64,000 bases of DNA from Tunturiibacter gelidiferens (GTDB taxonomy: Bacteria > Acidobacteriota > Terriglobia > Terriglobales > Acidobacteriaceae). Location: positions 558,001-622,000 of the forward strand of contig NZ_JACCCV010000002.1 in NCBI RefSeq assembly GCF_013410115.1. The letters run 5' to 3'. How positions within the stretch are numbered: the first letter of the stretch is position 1; each line of letters opens with the position of its first letter. The position numbers were made by a program, and so were the translations under genes. The notes beneath the pieces are model-generated. The model was not told the DNA's origin. It searched no databases and worked only from the letters and a program-made list of their open reading frames with translations. Of this stretch, positions 1-8,470 are shown piece after piece.

Positions 1-621
1 TCAACAGCCGAGTTCGGCTTCCTAGACCTCCCCGAACGCTTCTCCACCGGCTCAAGCGCCATGCCGCAAAAGAAGAACCCTGACCTCACCGAACTCATCC
101 GCGGCAAATCCGGACGCCTCCTAGGCGCAGCCACAACACTAGCCACACTCATCAAAGGCCTACCCCTCGCCTACAACAAAGACCTTCAAGAAGGCCAGGA
201 GCCAGTCTTCGACGCAGCCGACACCATCGCCGGCATCCTAAGCGTTCTCCCAGCCTTCACCGCCTCCCTCAAGTTCCGCTACGACATCATGAAGACCGCC
301 GCCCACTCCGGCTACCTCAACGCCATGGCCGCCGCCACCTACCTCACCGACAAAGGCATCCCCTTCCGCAAAGCCCACGAGCACATCGGCAACGCCGTCC
401 GCCTAGCAATGGGAGACGGGGGCCTCGAAACCCAACGCGAACTCCAGCAACTCACCCTCGAAGACCTCCGCGCAATCTCCCCCGCATTCGGCGAAGACTT
501 CTTCGCCGCCATCACCCTCGAAGCCACCCTCGACTGCCACGACGTAATCGGAGGCACCGCCCGTCCCCGCGTCGCCACAGCCCTCGCTGAAGCCAAGGCC
601 CGTCTCACGGAGCACGCGTGA
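1..621 (+). CDS. argH: Argininosuccinate lyase, C-terminal part (5' end outside window)
   Basis: Last step of arginine biosynthesis: argininosuccinate is split into arginine and fumarate in the cytoplasm. The reading frame is already open at base 1 and carries the fumarase/aspartase superfamily signature GSSAMPQKKNPD about 18 residues in; this loop holds the catalytic serine of the family. Only the C-terminal ~206 residues (central helical bundle and C-terminal domain) are present, so the true start lies upstream of the window. The usual third residue of the signature (L or I) is A here. The next gene encodes an ArgA-like acetyltransferase, which supports an arginine locus, although 385 bp of repeats separate the two. 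Confidence 0.95.
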   Translation, partial: STAEFGFLDLPERFSTGSSAMPQKKNPDLTELIRGKSGRLLGAATTLATLIKGLPLAYNKDLQEGQEPVFDAADTIAGILSVLPAFTASLKFRYDIMKTAAHSGYLNAMAAATYLTDKGIPFRKAHEHIGNAVRLAMGDGGLETQRELQQLTLEDLRAISPAFGEDFFAAITLEATLDCHDVIGGTARPRVATALAEAKARLTEHA

Positions 622-648
622 CGACAAAGCCGGTTCAATCTCTCGCAT

Positions 649-748
649 CCCCAAAGATTCGTCATCTCGACCGAAGCGATAGACAGTTCCATCGTCTATC
701 GCGCAGTGGAGAGACCCCCGTATTTCGTCTGTTGCCGCTGCGAATGCC
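649..748. repeat. Long hairpin repeat, copy 1
   Basis: First of two tandem copies 129 bp apart. It contains a perfect 9-bp inverted repeat (676-684 with 694-702) around a 9-base loop AGTTCCATC. An outer stem pairs 661-668 with 709-715, with one bulged A. It ends in a tail GTATTTCGTCTGTTGCCG shared with the second copy. Confidence 0.85.
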
Positions 749-777
749 CACTCATGCAGTCTCATCCAATCCCGCTT

Positions 778-877
778 CCCCAAAGATTCGTCATCTCGAC
801 CGAAGCAATAGACAGTTCCATCGTCTATTGCGTAGTGGAGAGACCCCCGTATTTCGTCTGTTGCCGTTGCGAACGCT
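778..877. repeat. Long hairpin repeat, copy 2
   Basis: Near-identical to the preceding copy. The stem arms (805-813 with 823-831) differ by a G-to-A change in one arm matched by C-to-T in the other, so pairing is preserved while the loop AGTTCCATC is unchanged. The outer stem is 790-797 with 838-844. A third copy lies near 53.2 kb. Confidence 0.85.
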
Positions 878-1006
878 ACTTACCCAGTCTCACCGCATGA
901 GTTAGCATTCGCGCCACACGCGAACCGCACTCTTCAACCCCCGCACCAAACCGAATCATCAAATCATCCAATACTCTGCGAAAATAAAGTAAGGAGCTAA
1001 ACGCAG

Positions 1007-1630
1007 TTGCCCACTACCCCCTTGATGACCGTGAGTGAATCCACCTCCTCATCCCGCCTCCGCGTAGGCGGCGCAACCGTGCGCAAGGCCAAGCTCCCTG
1101 ACGCCGTCAACATCTTCGATCTCGTCAACTCCCTCTCCGGCGACGGCACCCTCCTCCGCCGCAACTACGCCGAGATCTGCGAGAACATCCGCGACTTCGC
1201 CGTAGCCGAATCCCCCGTCGATGGAGACTCAGGCGGCGTCTTCCTCGGCTGCGGAGCACTCCACCTCTACGGCCCCCACCTCGCCGAAGTCCGCTCCATC
1301 GTCGTCAAGCCCGAAGCCAAGGGCCAGGGCGCAGGGGGCCGTCTCCTCCGCGCCCTCCTTGAAGAAGCCGAAGAGCAAAAGGTCACCGCCGTCTGCCTCT
1401 TCACCCGCATCCCCGACTTCTTCTTCCACTTCGGCTTCCGCGTAGTCGACCGCACCACCCTGCCCGACAAGATCTACAAGGACTGCCAGACCTGCCCGCG
1501 CCTCTACGCCTGCGACGAGGTAGCCATGGTCCGCGGCCCCCTACCCAAAATCGCGGTCCTCGGCCCATCACGCATAGCCCAGCCAGAACTAGTCAAGCTC
1601 CAAACCGGCGTAATCCCCCAAGCAGACTAA
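1007..1630 (+). CDS. argA: GNAT-type N-acetylglutamate synthase (short ArgA-like)
   Basis: Predicted amino-acid N-acetyltransferase transferring acetyl from acetyl-CoA to glutamate, the first step of arginine synthesis. It is a single GNAT domain of 207 residues without the kinase-like domain of E. coli ArgA. The acetyl-CoA loop is VKPEAKGQGAGGRLL near residue 105. A cysteine-containing segment, YKDCQTCPRLYACDEVAM, near residue 160 is typical of the short ArgA-like family. The start is a TTG with AAGGAG ten bases upstream; an ATG seven codons in (1025) is the alternative. It follows argH on the same strand. The glutamate specificity is inferred from family and neighbour. Confidence 0.8.
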   Translation: MPTTPLMTVSESTSSSRLRVGGATVRKAKLPDAVNIFDLVNSLSGDGTLLRRNYAEICENIRDFAVAESPVDGDSGGVFLGCGALHLYGPHLAEVRSIVVKPEAKGQGAGGRLLRALLEEAEEQKVTAVCLFTRIPDFFFHFGFRVVDRTTLPDKIYKDCQTCPRLYACDEVAMVRGPLPKIAVLGPSRIAQPELVKLQTGVIPQAD

Positions 1631-1647
1631 AGCGGTTCTCCTACTTC

Positions 1648-1743
1648 CGACCAACGGGAGGACCGAGCAATTGATCGCGCCCAGACCGGAAGACGAGTCA
1701 CGAAGTGACCGCTCCACGCGCAGTGGGCCCGTCCGGCAGGACA
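1648..1743. repeat. Three-hairpin dispersed element, copy A
   Basis: Three adjacent small hairpins: GTCAC-GAA-GTGAC (1697-1709), CCAC-GCGCA-GTGG (1714-1726) and GTCC-GGCA-GGAC (1731-1742). A second copy at 57573-57645 keeps all three loops while the first two stems change sequence in a compensating way. Both copies begin with CGACCAACG. Confidence 0.8.
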
Positions 1744-1760
1744 TCTCTTTCAACCACTCA

Positions 1761-1924
1761 AAAATAAATCTCAAAACCGTGGCGCATTTTTCGTCACTGA
1801 AAAAGTGACTGCTAACCCACCACGTTTACCATGCTTAAACACCACGTTTCACCACCCAAAACACCACGCCGCGCACCCACTGTTCGCAAAATCCCCCCTG
1901 TAAAACCCGCAAATCACCACGCCA
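1761..1924. repeat. AT-rich / CACCAC-rich dispersed repeat, copy A
   Basis: Begins with AAATAAATCTCAAAA followed by TGGCGCATTTTTCG, then a small hairpin (GTCAC around TGAAAAA, 1793-1809), then a run with repeated CACCACG and AAAACACCAC words. The leading segment recurs at 26257 and, shortened, at 58393. No convincing gene is seen between 1631 and 1936. Confidence 0.7.
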
Positions 1925-1936
1925 GAAAATAATCCC

Positions 1937-2728
1937 TCACCAAGCGTGATAAAAACCATCCCGCTCCGAAAGCTGAACCTCCGTCTTAAACAGATCACTC
2001 AGCCTCTCTGCGGTCAGCAGCTCCGCCTTCGACCCATCCGCCACAATCCGCCCCTCCCGCATCATCAAAATCCGATCAATCTCCGGTGGAATATCCGCAA
2101 TATGGTGAGTAATCAGCATGATCCCAGTCCCCTGCTCCGCTAACCTTCGCAACAACCCTCGCAACTCCGCCTGAGCCGCAAGATCCAGCGCATTCGAAGG
2201 CTCGTCCAACAACAACATCCCCGCCGACGCCACGAGCGCCCGCCCAATCATAATCCGCCTCTGCTGCCCCGCCGACATCTCTCCCACCAGCTTCTCCGCA
2301 AACCCCACCGCATCAGTCTGCCCCAACACCTCCTCCGCAGAAGCCCGCATAGCCTCCGTCACCACAAGATTCGGCCACAGCGTACTACTCGAAAAAAAGC
2401 CAGTAATCACGGCATCGCGCCCCGTAGTCTGTAGCGTCTGTTTCCCTGGCAACTCCGCAGAAACAACCCCGAGCCGCTTCTTCAACTCCGTTAGATCCCA
2501 CCGTTCGCGCCCAAAGATTCTCACCTTCATCTCCGGTTGCACCAGCGGATAACACTCGCACGTTATGGTCTTGATCAGCGTCGACTTGCCACATCCGTTC
2601 GGGCCAAGAATCGCTATATGTTCCCCCGCATTAACCGACAGGTTGATGTCGTGAAGAACGACACTATCTCCGCGGGCTACATTGACGTGAGCGAGATGAA
2701 GAAAAGGTTCTGTTGAGTTTCCTTGCAT
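1937..2728 (-). CDS. ABC transporter ATP-binding protein
   Basis: A 263-residue stand-alone nucleotide-binding subunit. Walker A is GPNGCGKST (residues 42-50), the ABC signature is MSAGQQRR (151-158), Walker B is MLLLDEP (171-177), and the H-loop is THH near residue 207. It most resembles single-ORF cytoplasmic ABC ATPases of the YlmA/ModF type. No permease gene lies beside it, so it either pairs with a membrane subunit encoded elsewhere or is a non-transport ABC protein. It stands alone between a repeat region and the oppositely directed DoxX gene. The substrate cannot be inferred. Confidence 0.85.
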   Translation of the reverse strand: MQGNSTEPFLHLAHVNVARGDSVVLHDINLSVNAGEHIAILGPNGCGKSTLIKTITCECYPLVQPEMKVRIFGRERWDLTELKKRLGVVSAELPGKQTLQTTGRDAVITGFFSSSTLWPNLVVTEAMRASAEEVLGQTDAVGFAEKLVGEMSAGQQRRIMIGRALVASAGMLLLDEPSNALDLAAQAELRGLLRRLAEQGTGIMLITHHIADIPPEIDRILMMREGRIVADGSKAELLTAERLSDLFKTEVQLSERDGFYHAW

Positions 2729-2857
2729 CGCTCCAGAATATAGAGCCCCGCACTCAACTTATGCATCCCTCGACAATTCCTTATACCGTTCCGTCAGCTT
2801 TGGCATCTGAAGAAATAATGCGATCCCGAGTTGAGCGCACCACTAAGCGGGGACCCA

Positions 2858-3280
2858 ATGGTTGAAGAATTGAATTTTTCTGACGAGCGCACAGCATATG
2901 CCCTACTGCGCATAGTGGTCGGCGTAAATTTGATGATGCACGGCGTAAGCCGCATGATTGCCGGCCCAGGCGAGTTCGCCGCAAAGCTAGTCATTCAGTT
3001 CGGCCATGCACCACTTCCCGCATGGAGCGTCTGGTTCTTCGGATTGATCCTGCCCTCAATTGAAGGTCTCTTCGGTCTCCTAATTCTAATCGGCCTCAGA
3101 ACGCGAGCAGCGCTCATCGCGGCAAGTCTCCTCATCGTCGTGCTGACGTTTGGATCCGCACTTTTGCAGGATTGGGCCGCCGCAGCAATTCAACTGACCT
3201 ATGCATTGGTCTACTCCATATTGATCTTTCTACACCGCCGCAACGGATACTCGATCGACTCCTGGATGGAGGGGCGCTAG
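2858..3280 (+). CDS. DoxX family membrane protein
   Basis: Small integral membrane protein of about 140 residues with four hydrophobic segments. It has the DoxX-type first segment (ALLRIVVGVNLMMHGVSR) and a second beginning with the VWFFGLILPSIEGLFGLL pattern. DoxX-like proteins are linked to quinone or thiosulfate oxidation and oxidative stress, but the role here is unknown. I prefer the ATG at 2858, preceded by GCGGGGA; an in-frame TTG at 2831 would add nine residues. Its 3' end overlaps the convergent cytochrome P450 gene by four bases. Confidence 0.75.
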   Translation: MVEELNFSDERTAYALLRIVVGVNLMMHGVSRMIAGPGEFAAKLVIQFGHAPLPAWSVWFFGLILPSIEGLFGLLILIGLRTRAALIAASLLIVVLTFGSALLQDWAAAAIQLTYALVYSILIFLHRRNGYSIDSWMEGR

Positions 3281-4671
3281 CCTCTTCGTTCCATCAATAA
3301 CGGAACTCCATGCTTCGGTCGCAGGCTAATTGCAGGATTGACCGCGATCTGAGCCGGGGCTCCAACTGGCAGGCTAAGCCTCCAGTCACGGACGATCGTA
3401 GCAAGAGAAAGCACTCCTTCCATCCAGGCCAACCCTTCACCGATGCACTGCCGGCTTCCCGCCGCGAACGGAAAAAAGGCGAAGCGCGGGCGCGACCTTA
3501 CAGTCTCCTTCTTATCCACTGCAAAACGCTCAGGATCAAATCGAAGTGGATCCGGATAGAAACGCTCATCGCGGTGAACGACGAACTGAGGCGCGATAAG
3601 AATAGCTCCCTTGGCAATTGCATAGCCGGCGATGTCATATGGTTCGACACAGCTACGGGCAATCACCCAGACCGGTGGATAAAGCCGCATCGTCTCGGAA
3701 AAAACCTGAGTAGCATAAGGAAGACGGGAGTAATCGGCTGCTGTCGGCGCACGATCTCCGAGAACCATACGGGCTTCTTCATACAAACGCGTCTGCACCT
3801 CCGGGTACTTGGCGAGCAGCCACAGCGCAAAGCTCAGCGCATTCGCAGTGGTCTCGTGCCCCGCCAGCATAATCGTCAGACACTCATCATGCACCTGCTG
3901 GTCCGACATGCGGCCGCTGGATCCTTCCGTATCCACCGCCTCCATCAGCATCGAGAGCAGATCGCCCCGATCTCCCGGAGATCTGCGGCGCTCCTTGATC
4001 ATTCCGTAAATGATCCTGTCGAGGTCCGCCTGTCCCTTCCGGATCCGCGTCATGGCAGGCAGCGGCAATCGCTGAATCTGTTCCGAGAATGGCAGTATGG
4101 CCAGCGGAAGAAACCCCATGAACGCATCTACCGCAGCCGAAACCTTCTTCACCTCTTCGTGCGACTGAACGTCCAGATCGAAGAGGCACTTGCCGACAAT
4201 CCGCAACGCCAGCTCGAGCATATCTTCATGCACATCACGAATCGAACCAGGCTTCCAACTTTGTGAGATCGCGGCAGCATTCTCTCCAATCACCTCTCCA
4301 TAATTTGCAATTCGATGACGCAAAAACGCCGGCTGCGCAAGTCTTCGCTGACGCATGTGCAGTGGCTCTTCACTGGTCAGCAGCCCTTCTCCTAGAACAG
4401 TCTTTGACCGTTGCATCACGATCCCGCGGTGATGCTTGCCCGCGTCCTTGATAAGAAAATCCTCAATAAGCTCAGGATGATTCAGTTGATAGATATGGCG
4501 ACCAAAGACGGTGTAGTGGACAAGGTCTCCGTAACGCCGCGCAGACTCCACCATAGACTCAACCGCTGTCTGTCGAAACATGCGGCCTGTCAAAAACCTT
4601 GGAAGAAACGAGGGGCCAGCAGGAAATCTCTTCGAGCGTCCTGGATGAATATCGAGCGCAACTACTGTCAT
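3277..4671 (-). CDS. Cytochrome P450
   Basis: Heme-thiolate monooxygenase of 464 residues. Visible are the I-helix oxygen-activation motif AGHETTANAL, the ExxR motif ETMRL, and the heme loop FAAGSRQCIG with Cys409 as proximal ligand. The N-terminus has no clear membrane anchor, so it is probably soluble and needs a ferredoxin partner; none is encoded nearby. The sequence resembles bacterial P450s of the fatty-acid/terpenoid hydroxylase type, but the substrate cannot be assigned. A good Shine-Dalgarno (AGAGG) lies six bases before the ATG. It is divergent from a small membrane protein gene and convergent with DoxX. Confidence 0.93.
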   Translation of the reverse strand: MTVVALDIHPGRSKRFPAGPSFLPRFLTGRMFRQTAVESMVESARRYGDLVHYTVFGRHIYQLNHPELIEDFLIKDAGKHHRGIVMQRSKTVLGEGLLTSEEPLHMRQRRLAQPAFLRHRIANYGEVIGENAAAISQSWKPGSIRDVHEDMLELALRIVGKCLFDLDVQSHEEVKKVSAAVDAFMGFLPLAILPFSEQIQRLPLPAMTRIRKGQADLDRIIYGMIKERRRSPGDRGDLLSMLMEAVDTEGSSGRMSDQQVHDECLTIMLAGHETTANALSFALWLLAKYPEVQTRLYEEARMVLGDRAPTAADYSRLPYATQVFSETMRLYPPVWVIARSCVEPYDIAGYAIAKGAILIAPQFVVHRDERFYPDPLRFDPERFAVDKKETVRSRPRFAFFPFAAGSRQCIGEGLAWMEGVLSLATIVRDWRLSLPVGAPAQIAVNPAISLRPKHGVPLLMERRG

Positions 4672-4826
4672 TCGAGCCTCTACTCGAGTTTAGCCCCGGC
4701 TGGCAGGGGCTGCAGCATCTGGTCGAAATGACTTTGACCCGCTCGAAGAAGCGCTTTTACGACTTTCTTATCCGCGACATGGTCCTCTATGTAGAGCTGT
4801 CCTCAAGAGTCTCATCACATAGAAAC

Positions 4827-5162
4827 ATGAGCCGCATCGCCACAGTTTTGATCTTGCTTGCCGCCGCAGCTCTCGAAGCCGGCGGCGATGCTCTAATTCG
4901 TGCAGGCCTTCATTCGAATTCAGCCCGGGCCCGCATTCTAATGTTCGGCGCAGCCGCAATCATCCTCTTTGCATACGGTTGGACCGTCAACGCACCACCG
5001 TGGGACTTTGGAAGACTACTTGGTTTGTACGTCGTCTTCTTCTTCGTAGTCGCCCAACTGCTCTCATGGCTAATCTTCAAACAGGTTCCCTCACCAACGA
5101 TCCTTATAGGAGGAACGCTGATCGTTGCCGGGGGCATAGTCGTTTCACTTTCTAAAACCTAA
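4827..5162 (+). CDS. Small four-segment membrane protein (SMR/EamA-like)
   Basis: About 111 residues in four hydrophobic stretches: MSRIATVLILLAAAALEAGG, the region around ILMFGAAAIILFAYGW, GLYVVFFFVVAQLLSWLIF, and ILIGGTLIVAGGIVVS. The first helix with a conserved EAGGD-like pattern and the closing GGxLIVAGG resemble small multidrug resistance or YnfA-like transporters. The open frame extends upstream to 4599 but would overlap the P450 5' end and lacks hydrophobic character there, so I start at the ATG that begins the first helix. There is no obvious Shine-Dalgarno. Function is unknown. Confidence 0.6.
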   Translation: MSRIATVLILLAAAALEAGGDALIRAGLHSNSARARILMFGAAAIILFAYGWTVNAPPWDFGRLLGLYVVFFFVVAQLLSWLIFKQVPSPTILIGGTLIVAGGIVVSLSKT

Positions 5163-5217
5163 ACATCTCACCCATCACGAACAGGGAGAAGAATGTCGTC
5201 AATTCAGCTAATCGCGA

Positions 5218-5973
5218 CTACATTCCCTTCAGGATGGAACCCACTATACCGCCAACGACCCCGCCCTCAGTAGCCTGCTGCGCGCGCTCCTTCGGCAGAT
5301 ACTCTTGAATCTGATGTGCAAGCCGCGAAATAGGCAGAGTCTGCAGCCACACGCGGCCAGGTCCAGTAAGCGCCGCAAGAAAGACACCGTCTCCGCCAAA
5401 GATCATGTTTTTAATGCCAGGAACGCGCTGGATCTGGAACGCAACAGTAGACTGAAACGCGCCCACGTGACCGGGATGAACGCGCAGCGTCTCGCCGGCA
5501 GCAAGATCCTTGATGACAAGCTCCCCAGATAGCTCCAGCCAGGCGATGCCCTGTCCGCTGATCTTCTGCAACAGAAAACCGTCACCACCGAAGATCCCCG
5601 CGCCAAGCGACTGCTGAAAACCAACCCCTAGTTCTATCGCGGCGGTGGCGCAGAGAAACCCATGACGGTGAACGAGGTACTCATGCCCCGGACCAACCTC
5701 CACAGGTACGATGTGTCCTGGAACTCGCGTCGCGAACGCAACCTCGCCGGAACCGCCAACCGCCCTGTACTCAGTCATAAAGAGCGATCCGCCGCCCGCG
5801 ACCCGCGCAATTGCCCCGAAGAAGCCGCCGCCACCCGCGTGTTGAGTGTGCGTGGTCATCTGAACAGAAGAAGTCATCCACGAGAGCTCCCCTGCTTCCG
5901 AGATGACCGCGTCATTCGGGCCGAGGGCGAACTCGAGAACGGGCATAGTGGTGCCGAGAATACGACTTTGCAT
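5218..5973 (-). CDS. AIM24 / TIGR00266 family protein
   Basis: A 251-residue all-beta protein of the AIM24 family, with the glycine-rich repeats typical of it (HAGGGGFFGAIARVAGGGSL, then FGGDGFLLQKISGQG and FGGDGVFLAALTGPG). The C-terminus is Gly-rich (GGVVGGIVGSILKGM). Bacterial members have no settled biochemical function. The start was chosen at an ATG with AGGAG eight bases upstream; the frame is open 20 codons further upstream without a good ribosome site. It is the last gene of the minus-strand run starting near 11.5 kb, 62 bp after the GT2 gene. Confidence 0.85.
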   Translation of the reverse strand: MQSRILGTTMPVLEFALGPNDAVISEAGELSWMTSSVQMTTHTQHAGGGGFFGAIARVAGGGSLFMTEYRAVGGSGEVAFATRVPGHIVPVEVGPGHEYLVHRHGFLCATAAIELGVGFQQSLGAGIFGGDGFLLQKISGQGIAWLELSGELVIKDLAAGETLRVHPGHVGAFQSTVAFQIQRVPGIKNMIFGGDGVFLAALTGPGRVWLQTLPISRLAHQIQEYLPKERAQQATEGGVVGGIVGSILKGM

Positions 5974-6035
5974 AGTGTCTCCTGATAACTTGACGCAACA
6001 AGTATACGTTGGAACTTTCCTTCTTCTTCGCAATC

Positions 6036-6734
6036 CTAGCTCAGTTTGCGCGAAAGACCCGCGCGAAACAGGACCTTGAGAATGCGAATCGCAGCTTTCA
6101 TACTCGCTCTCACATCACCCGAAACTTTGGAGGTTCCGCCCATGCGTTTACGATAATCGACTGGAATCTCCCGAATGCGAAGTTTGTTCTGAGCAGCGCG
6201 AATCTGCATCTCTAGATTCCATCCGTAGGTCAGCTCCGACATCTGTAACTCATCGAGTGACGTTCTACGAATCGCACGAAAGGGCCCCATGTCGGTATAG
6301 TGCACGCCTTGAAAAAGACGCAAAAGAGTGCTGACCAGATGTGCAGCGAAGACCTGCGAACCGAGCATAGATCCCGCCTCACGCGTGCCGCGAATTCGCG
6401 AGCCGAGAACGAAGTCCGCCTCGTTGGCCTCTATCGGACCCACCAGTCGTGGCAGGCCCGCAATAACATCGGATCCATCGCCATCCATGTAGACCAGAAT
6501 AAGGCTCGTGGAAATTGCCGCCTCGCAGCCCGCTTTACAGGCAGCTCCATATCCACGCGGAGATCGAACGACGCGCGCGCCTGCCGCCTCCGCAACAGCG
6601 GCAGTCTCATCGGAGCTCCCGTTGTCGACGACGATGCATTCGGCAATGAGTTGCCAGGGCATCTCGGAGACAACATGCCCGATCGACTCGGCTTCATTCA
6701 GCGCCGGAATGATGACAGAAATTGTTGGTTGCAT
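6036..6734 (-). CDS. GT2 family glycosyltransferase (DPM1-like)
   Basis: A 232-residue GT-A fold glycosyltransferase. The N-terminal strand is ISVIIPALNEAESI, followed by VVDNGSSDET (nucleotide-sugar binding) and the metal-binding acidic motif DGDGSD near residue 84. The length and the terminal region (KRMGGTSKVSGDVRASMKAA) match dolichol/polyprenol-phosphate sugar transferases that load one sugar onto a lipid phosphate. There are no C-terminal membrane helices. A GT-C membrane glycosyltransferase, which usually consumes polyprenyl-phosphate sugars, is encoded in the same run, so the two may act in sequence. That link is inference. Confidence 0.85.
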   Translation of the reverse strand: MQPTISVIIPALNEAESIGHVVSEMPWQLIAECIVVDNGSSDETAAVAEAAGARVVRSPRGYGAACKAGCEAAISTSLILVYMDGDGSDVIAGLPRLVGPIEANEADFVLGSRIRGTREAGSMLGSQVFAAHLVSTLLRLFQGVHYTDMGPFRAIRRTSLDELQMSELTYGWNLEMQIRAAQNKLRIREIPVDYRKRMGGTSKVSGDVRASMKAAIRILKVLFRAGLSRKLS

Positions 6735-6785
6735 TCTGATTCTTTACTTCGAGTCAATCCTGAAATTCAGTGCGTATGGATGCGT

Positions 6786-7262
6786 CTAGCGAAGACCGAC
6801 ATACACTTCGATCTGGGCCTTCTCCGGATCGGTCGAACGCTGGTCGTAAACCTCGTAGTCGGCACGGAAGGATCGCGAGCCACCTAATTCGCCGGCCGAC
6901 ATAGAACAGATCCGGTCCCATATCTCCGGAACCACCCGTGTCACAGGCCCTCTGTTCGACGTAACAACTGCGTAGCGGCCTCCGGGAACATGTTTCGCGA
7001 CGAACTTCGCGGGTATGTTGTGAATGGAAGAGACAGGCAATCCAAGAAGGTAGGTGTAGTAACCGTCACGGCCGGCTTCATAGTCGGTATACACCGCGAT
7101 CAGATCAATCCCAAGCTTGTTCGGGATCTTCGCGGCGAGATTGTCTCGCAGCAGGGTATGCCAGATCTCCCCGATCTTTCCCTTGCCATTCTTCTCAGCC
7201 GCATTATGCGTGCGCGCCGCTACGCCTACCACGTAGAAGCCGGAGTGCTGCTGGATATTCAT
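6786..7262 (-). CDS. GyrI/Cass2-like effector-binding domain protein
   Basis: A 158-residue single-domain protein resembling the AraC-type effector-binding (GyrI-like/Cass2) fold: FYVVGVAARTHN at the start, an IGEIWHTLL helix, a conserved YTDYEAGRDGYYTYLLG block and a C-terminal AQIEVYVGL strand. The domain binds small, often cationic, hydrophobic ligands. No DNA-binding domain is attached, so it is a stand-alone binder rather than a regulator. The start is the ATG preceded by GAGAGGAT; the longer frame upstream has unrelated composition. It sits 65 bp after the radical SAM gene and 51 bp before the GT2 gene. Confidence 0.7.
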   Translation of the reverse strand: MNIQQHSGFYVVGVAARTHNAAEKNGKGKIGEIWHTLLRDNLAAKIPNKLGIDLIAVYTDYEAGRDGYYTYLLGLPVSSIHNIPAKFVAKHVPGGRYAVVTSNRGPVTRVVPEIWDRICSMSAGELGGSRSFRADYEVYDQRSTDPEKAQIEVYVGLR

Positions 7263-7327
7263 CGCATCCTCTCTGTCTTTCGCAGGTGCGATTATAAGGC
7301 GTTGCCGCAAAGGTGCAAGAGCGATCG

Positions 7328-8470
7328 TCAAAGGCTCCAGCGAAGTCCGCAATTGACACAGGCCGGCGGCGGAGCGCTGGTCAGAAGGCCCTCGCGGAAA
7401 TGTTGATATTCCGCCCCATTCCATATCTCGCGGAGGCTACTCTGCGTAGCATCACCCAGAGTAAAGCTGCCATAGCCCTTCATGCTGAAAGGCGCGATGC
7501 AGCACGGCAGCACACGCCCGTTCGCCGTGATGTACATCAGCGACCAGGGCCGACGGCACAGGGACCACGGACTATCTGAGCGCTGCATCTTGATTGACTC
7601 GCCAGGATCGACTGCGCCGGATGCAGAGAACATCACACCGAGTTCTTGAGCAACCGATTCAGCCTCACGAATCAAAGCCTCTTCTCGCTCGGTAGTGTGT
7701 TCAAAGAGCGCCGACTCCGCACGCGCGAGAGAGTGTTCATCCATCGGGACATCGAAGAATACCAGCCGCTGTAGATAAACCTCGGTCACCCCGATAGAGT
7801 GGGCCAGACGCACAAAATTAGGTAGCTGATCCACCGTCTCACGCAGACCAGTTAGCCACAATGACACGCGCGGTTTGGGAGCATCAAGCTCGCGCTGCAG
7901 TCGCGTGAAATTTTTGACGTTAGCAACGATCTTGTCGAAGAAGTCCTTGCCGCGAACCATCTGAAAGACCTCAGACTCCGCGGCGTCGAGTGACACGCGA
8001 AGCTCATCCAGACCCGCTTCAATGAGAGCCCGCCCATTCGCCTTCGTGAGCAAAGTCCCATTCGTGTTGAACAAAACATAGATGTTTCGATCCTTCAAAT
8101 ACTTCACTCGCTGAGCAATGTCCTTGACTAGCATGGGCTCGCCGATGCCGTGCAGCACAACCCGCGCAATATTCGGATACTGATCGATGAGAGACGTGAA
8201 AAGCTCCCACGGCATATCGGCCTCGGGCTCCAGCTCCTCGTAGGTGCGCGGGCAGGTCGTGCACAGCAGATTGCATCGGTTCGTCGTCTCGAGGTAAAGA
8301 CAAAACGGCTCGTAAGCGGCGATCGCAGCAAGATGTGCGTCCGACTCAGGCTTCTCGAAGTACCGGCGCATGCGGTTCTTCTCCTCCTCAGCCTGCTGCG
8401 CCGCGGGGCTAAGCCTCTCCTTGTCATGGAGCAGGTCGTTGGGAGGAAGAATCGGAAGAAGTGTACTCAT
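7328..8470 (-). CDS. Radical SAM protein with SPASM-type C-terminus
   Basis: A 380-residue radical S-adenosylmethionine enzyme. The [4Fe-4S] motif CNLLCTTC supplies Cys66, Cys70 and Cys73, followed by the GIGEPM SAM-binding segment and FNTNGTLL. The C-terminus has a SPASM-like set of cysteines (LCRRPW, VLPCCIAPFS, PACVNCGL) that would hold an auxiliary cluster. The start codon overlaps the stop of the GT-C gene (ATGA), showing translational coupling. SPASM enzymes modify peptides, sugars or alcohols. No precursor-peptide gene is visible, and the sugar-transfer neighbours favour a small-molecule or glycan substrate. The reaction is unknown. Confidence 0.85.
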   Translation of the reverse strand: MSTLLPILPPNDLLHDKERLSPAAQQAEEEKNRMRRYFEKPESDAHLAAIAAYEPFCLYLETTNRCNLLCTTCPRTYEELEPEADMPWELFTSLIDQYPNIARVVLHGIGEPMLVKDIAQRVKYLKDRNIYVLFNTNGTLLTKANGRALIEAGLDELRVSLDAAESEVFQMVRGKDFFDKIVANVKNFTRLQRELDAPKPRVSLWLTGLRETVDQLPNFVRLAHSIGVTEVYLQRLVFFDVPMDEHSLARAESALFEHTTEREEALIREAESVAQELGVMFSASGAVDPGESIKMQRSDSPWSLCRRPWSLMYITANGRVLPCCIAPFSMKGYGSFTLGDATQSSLREIWNGAEYQHFREGLLTSAPPPACVNCGLRWSL

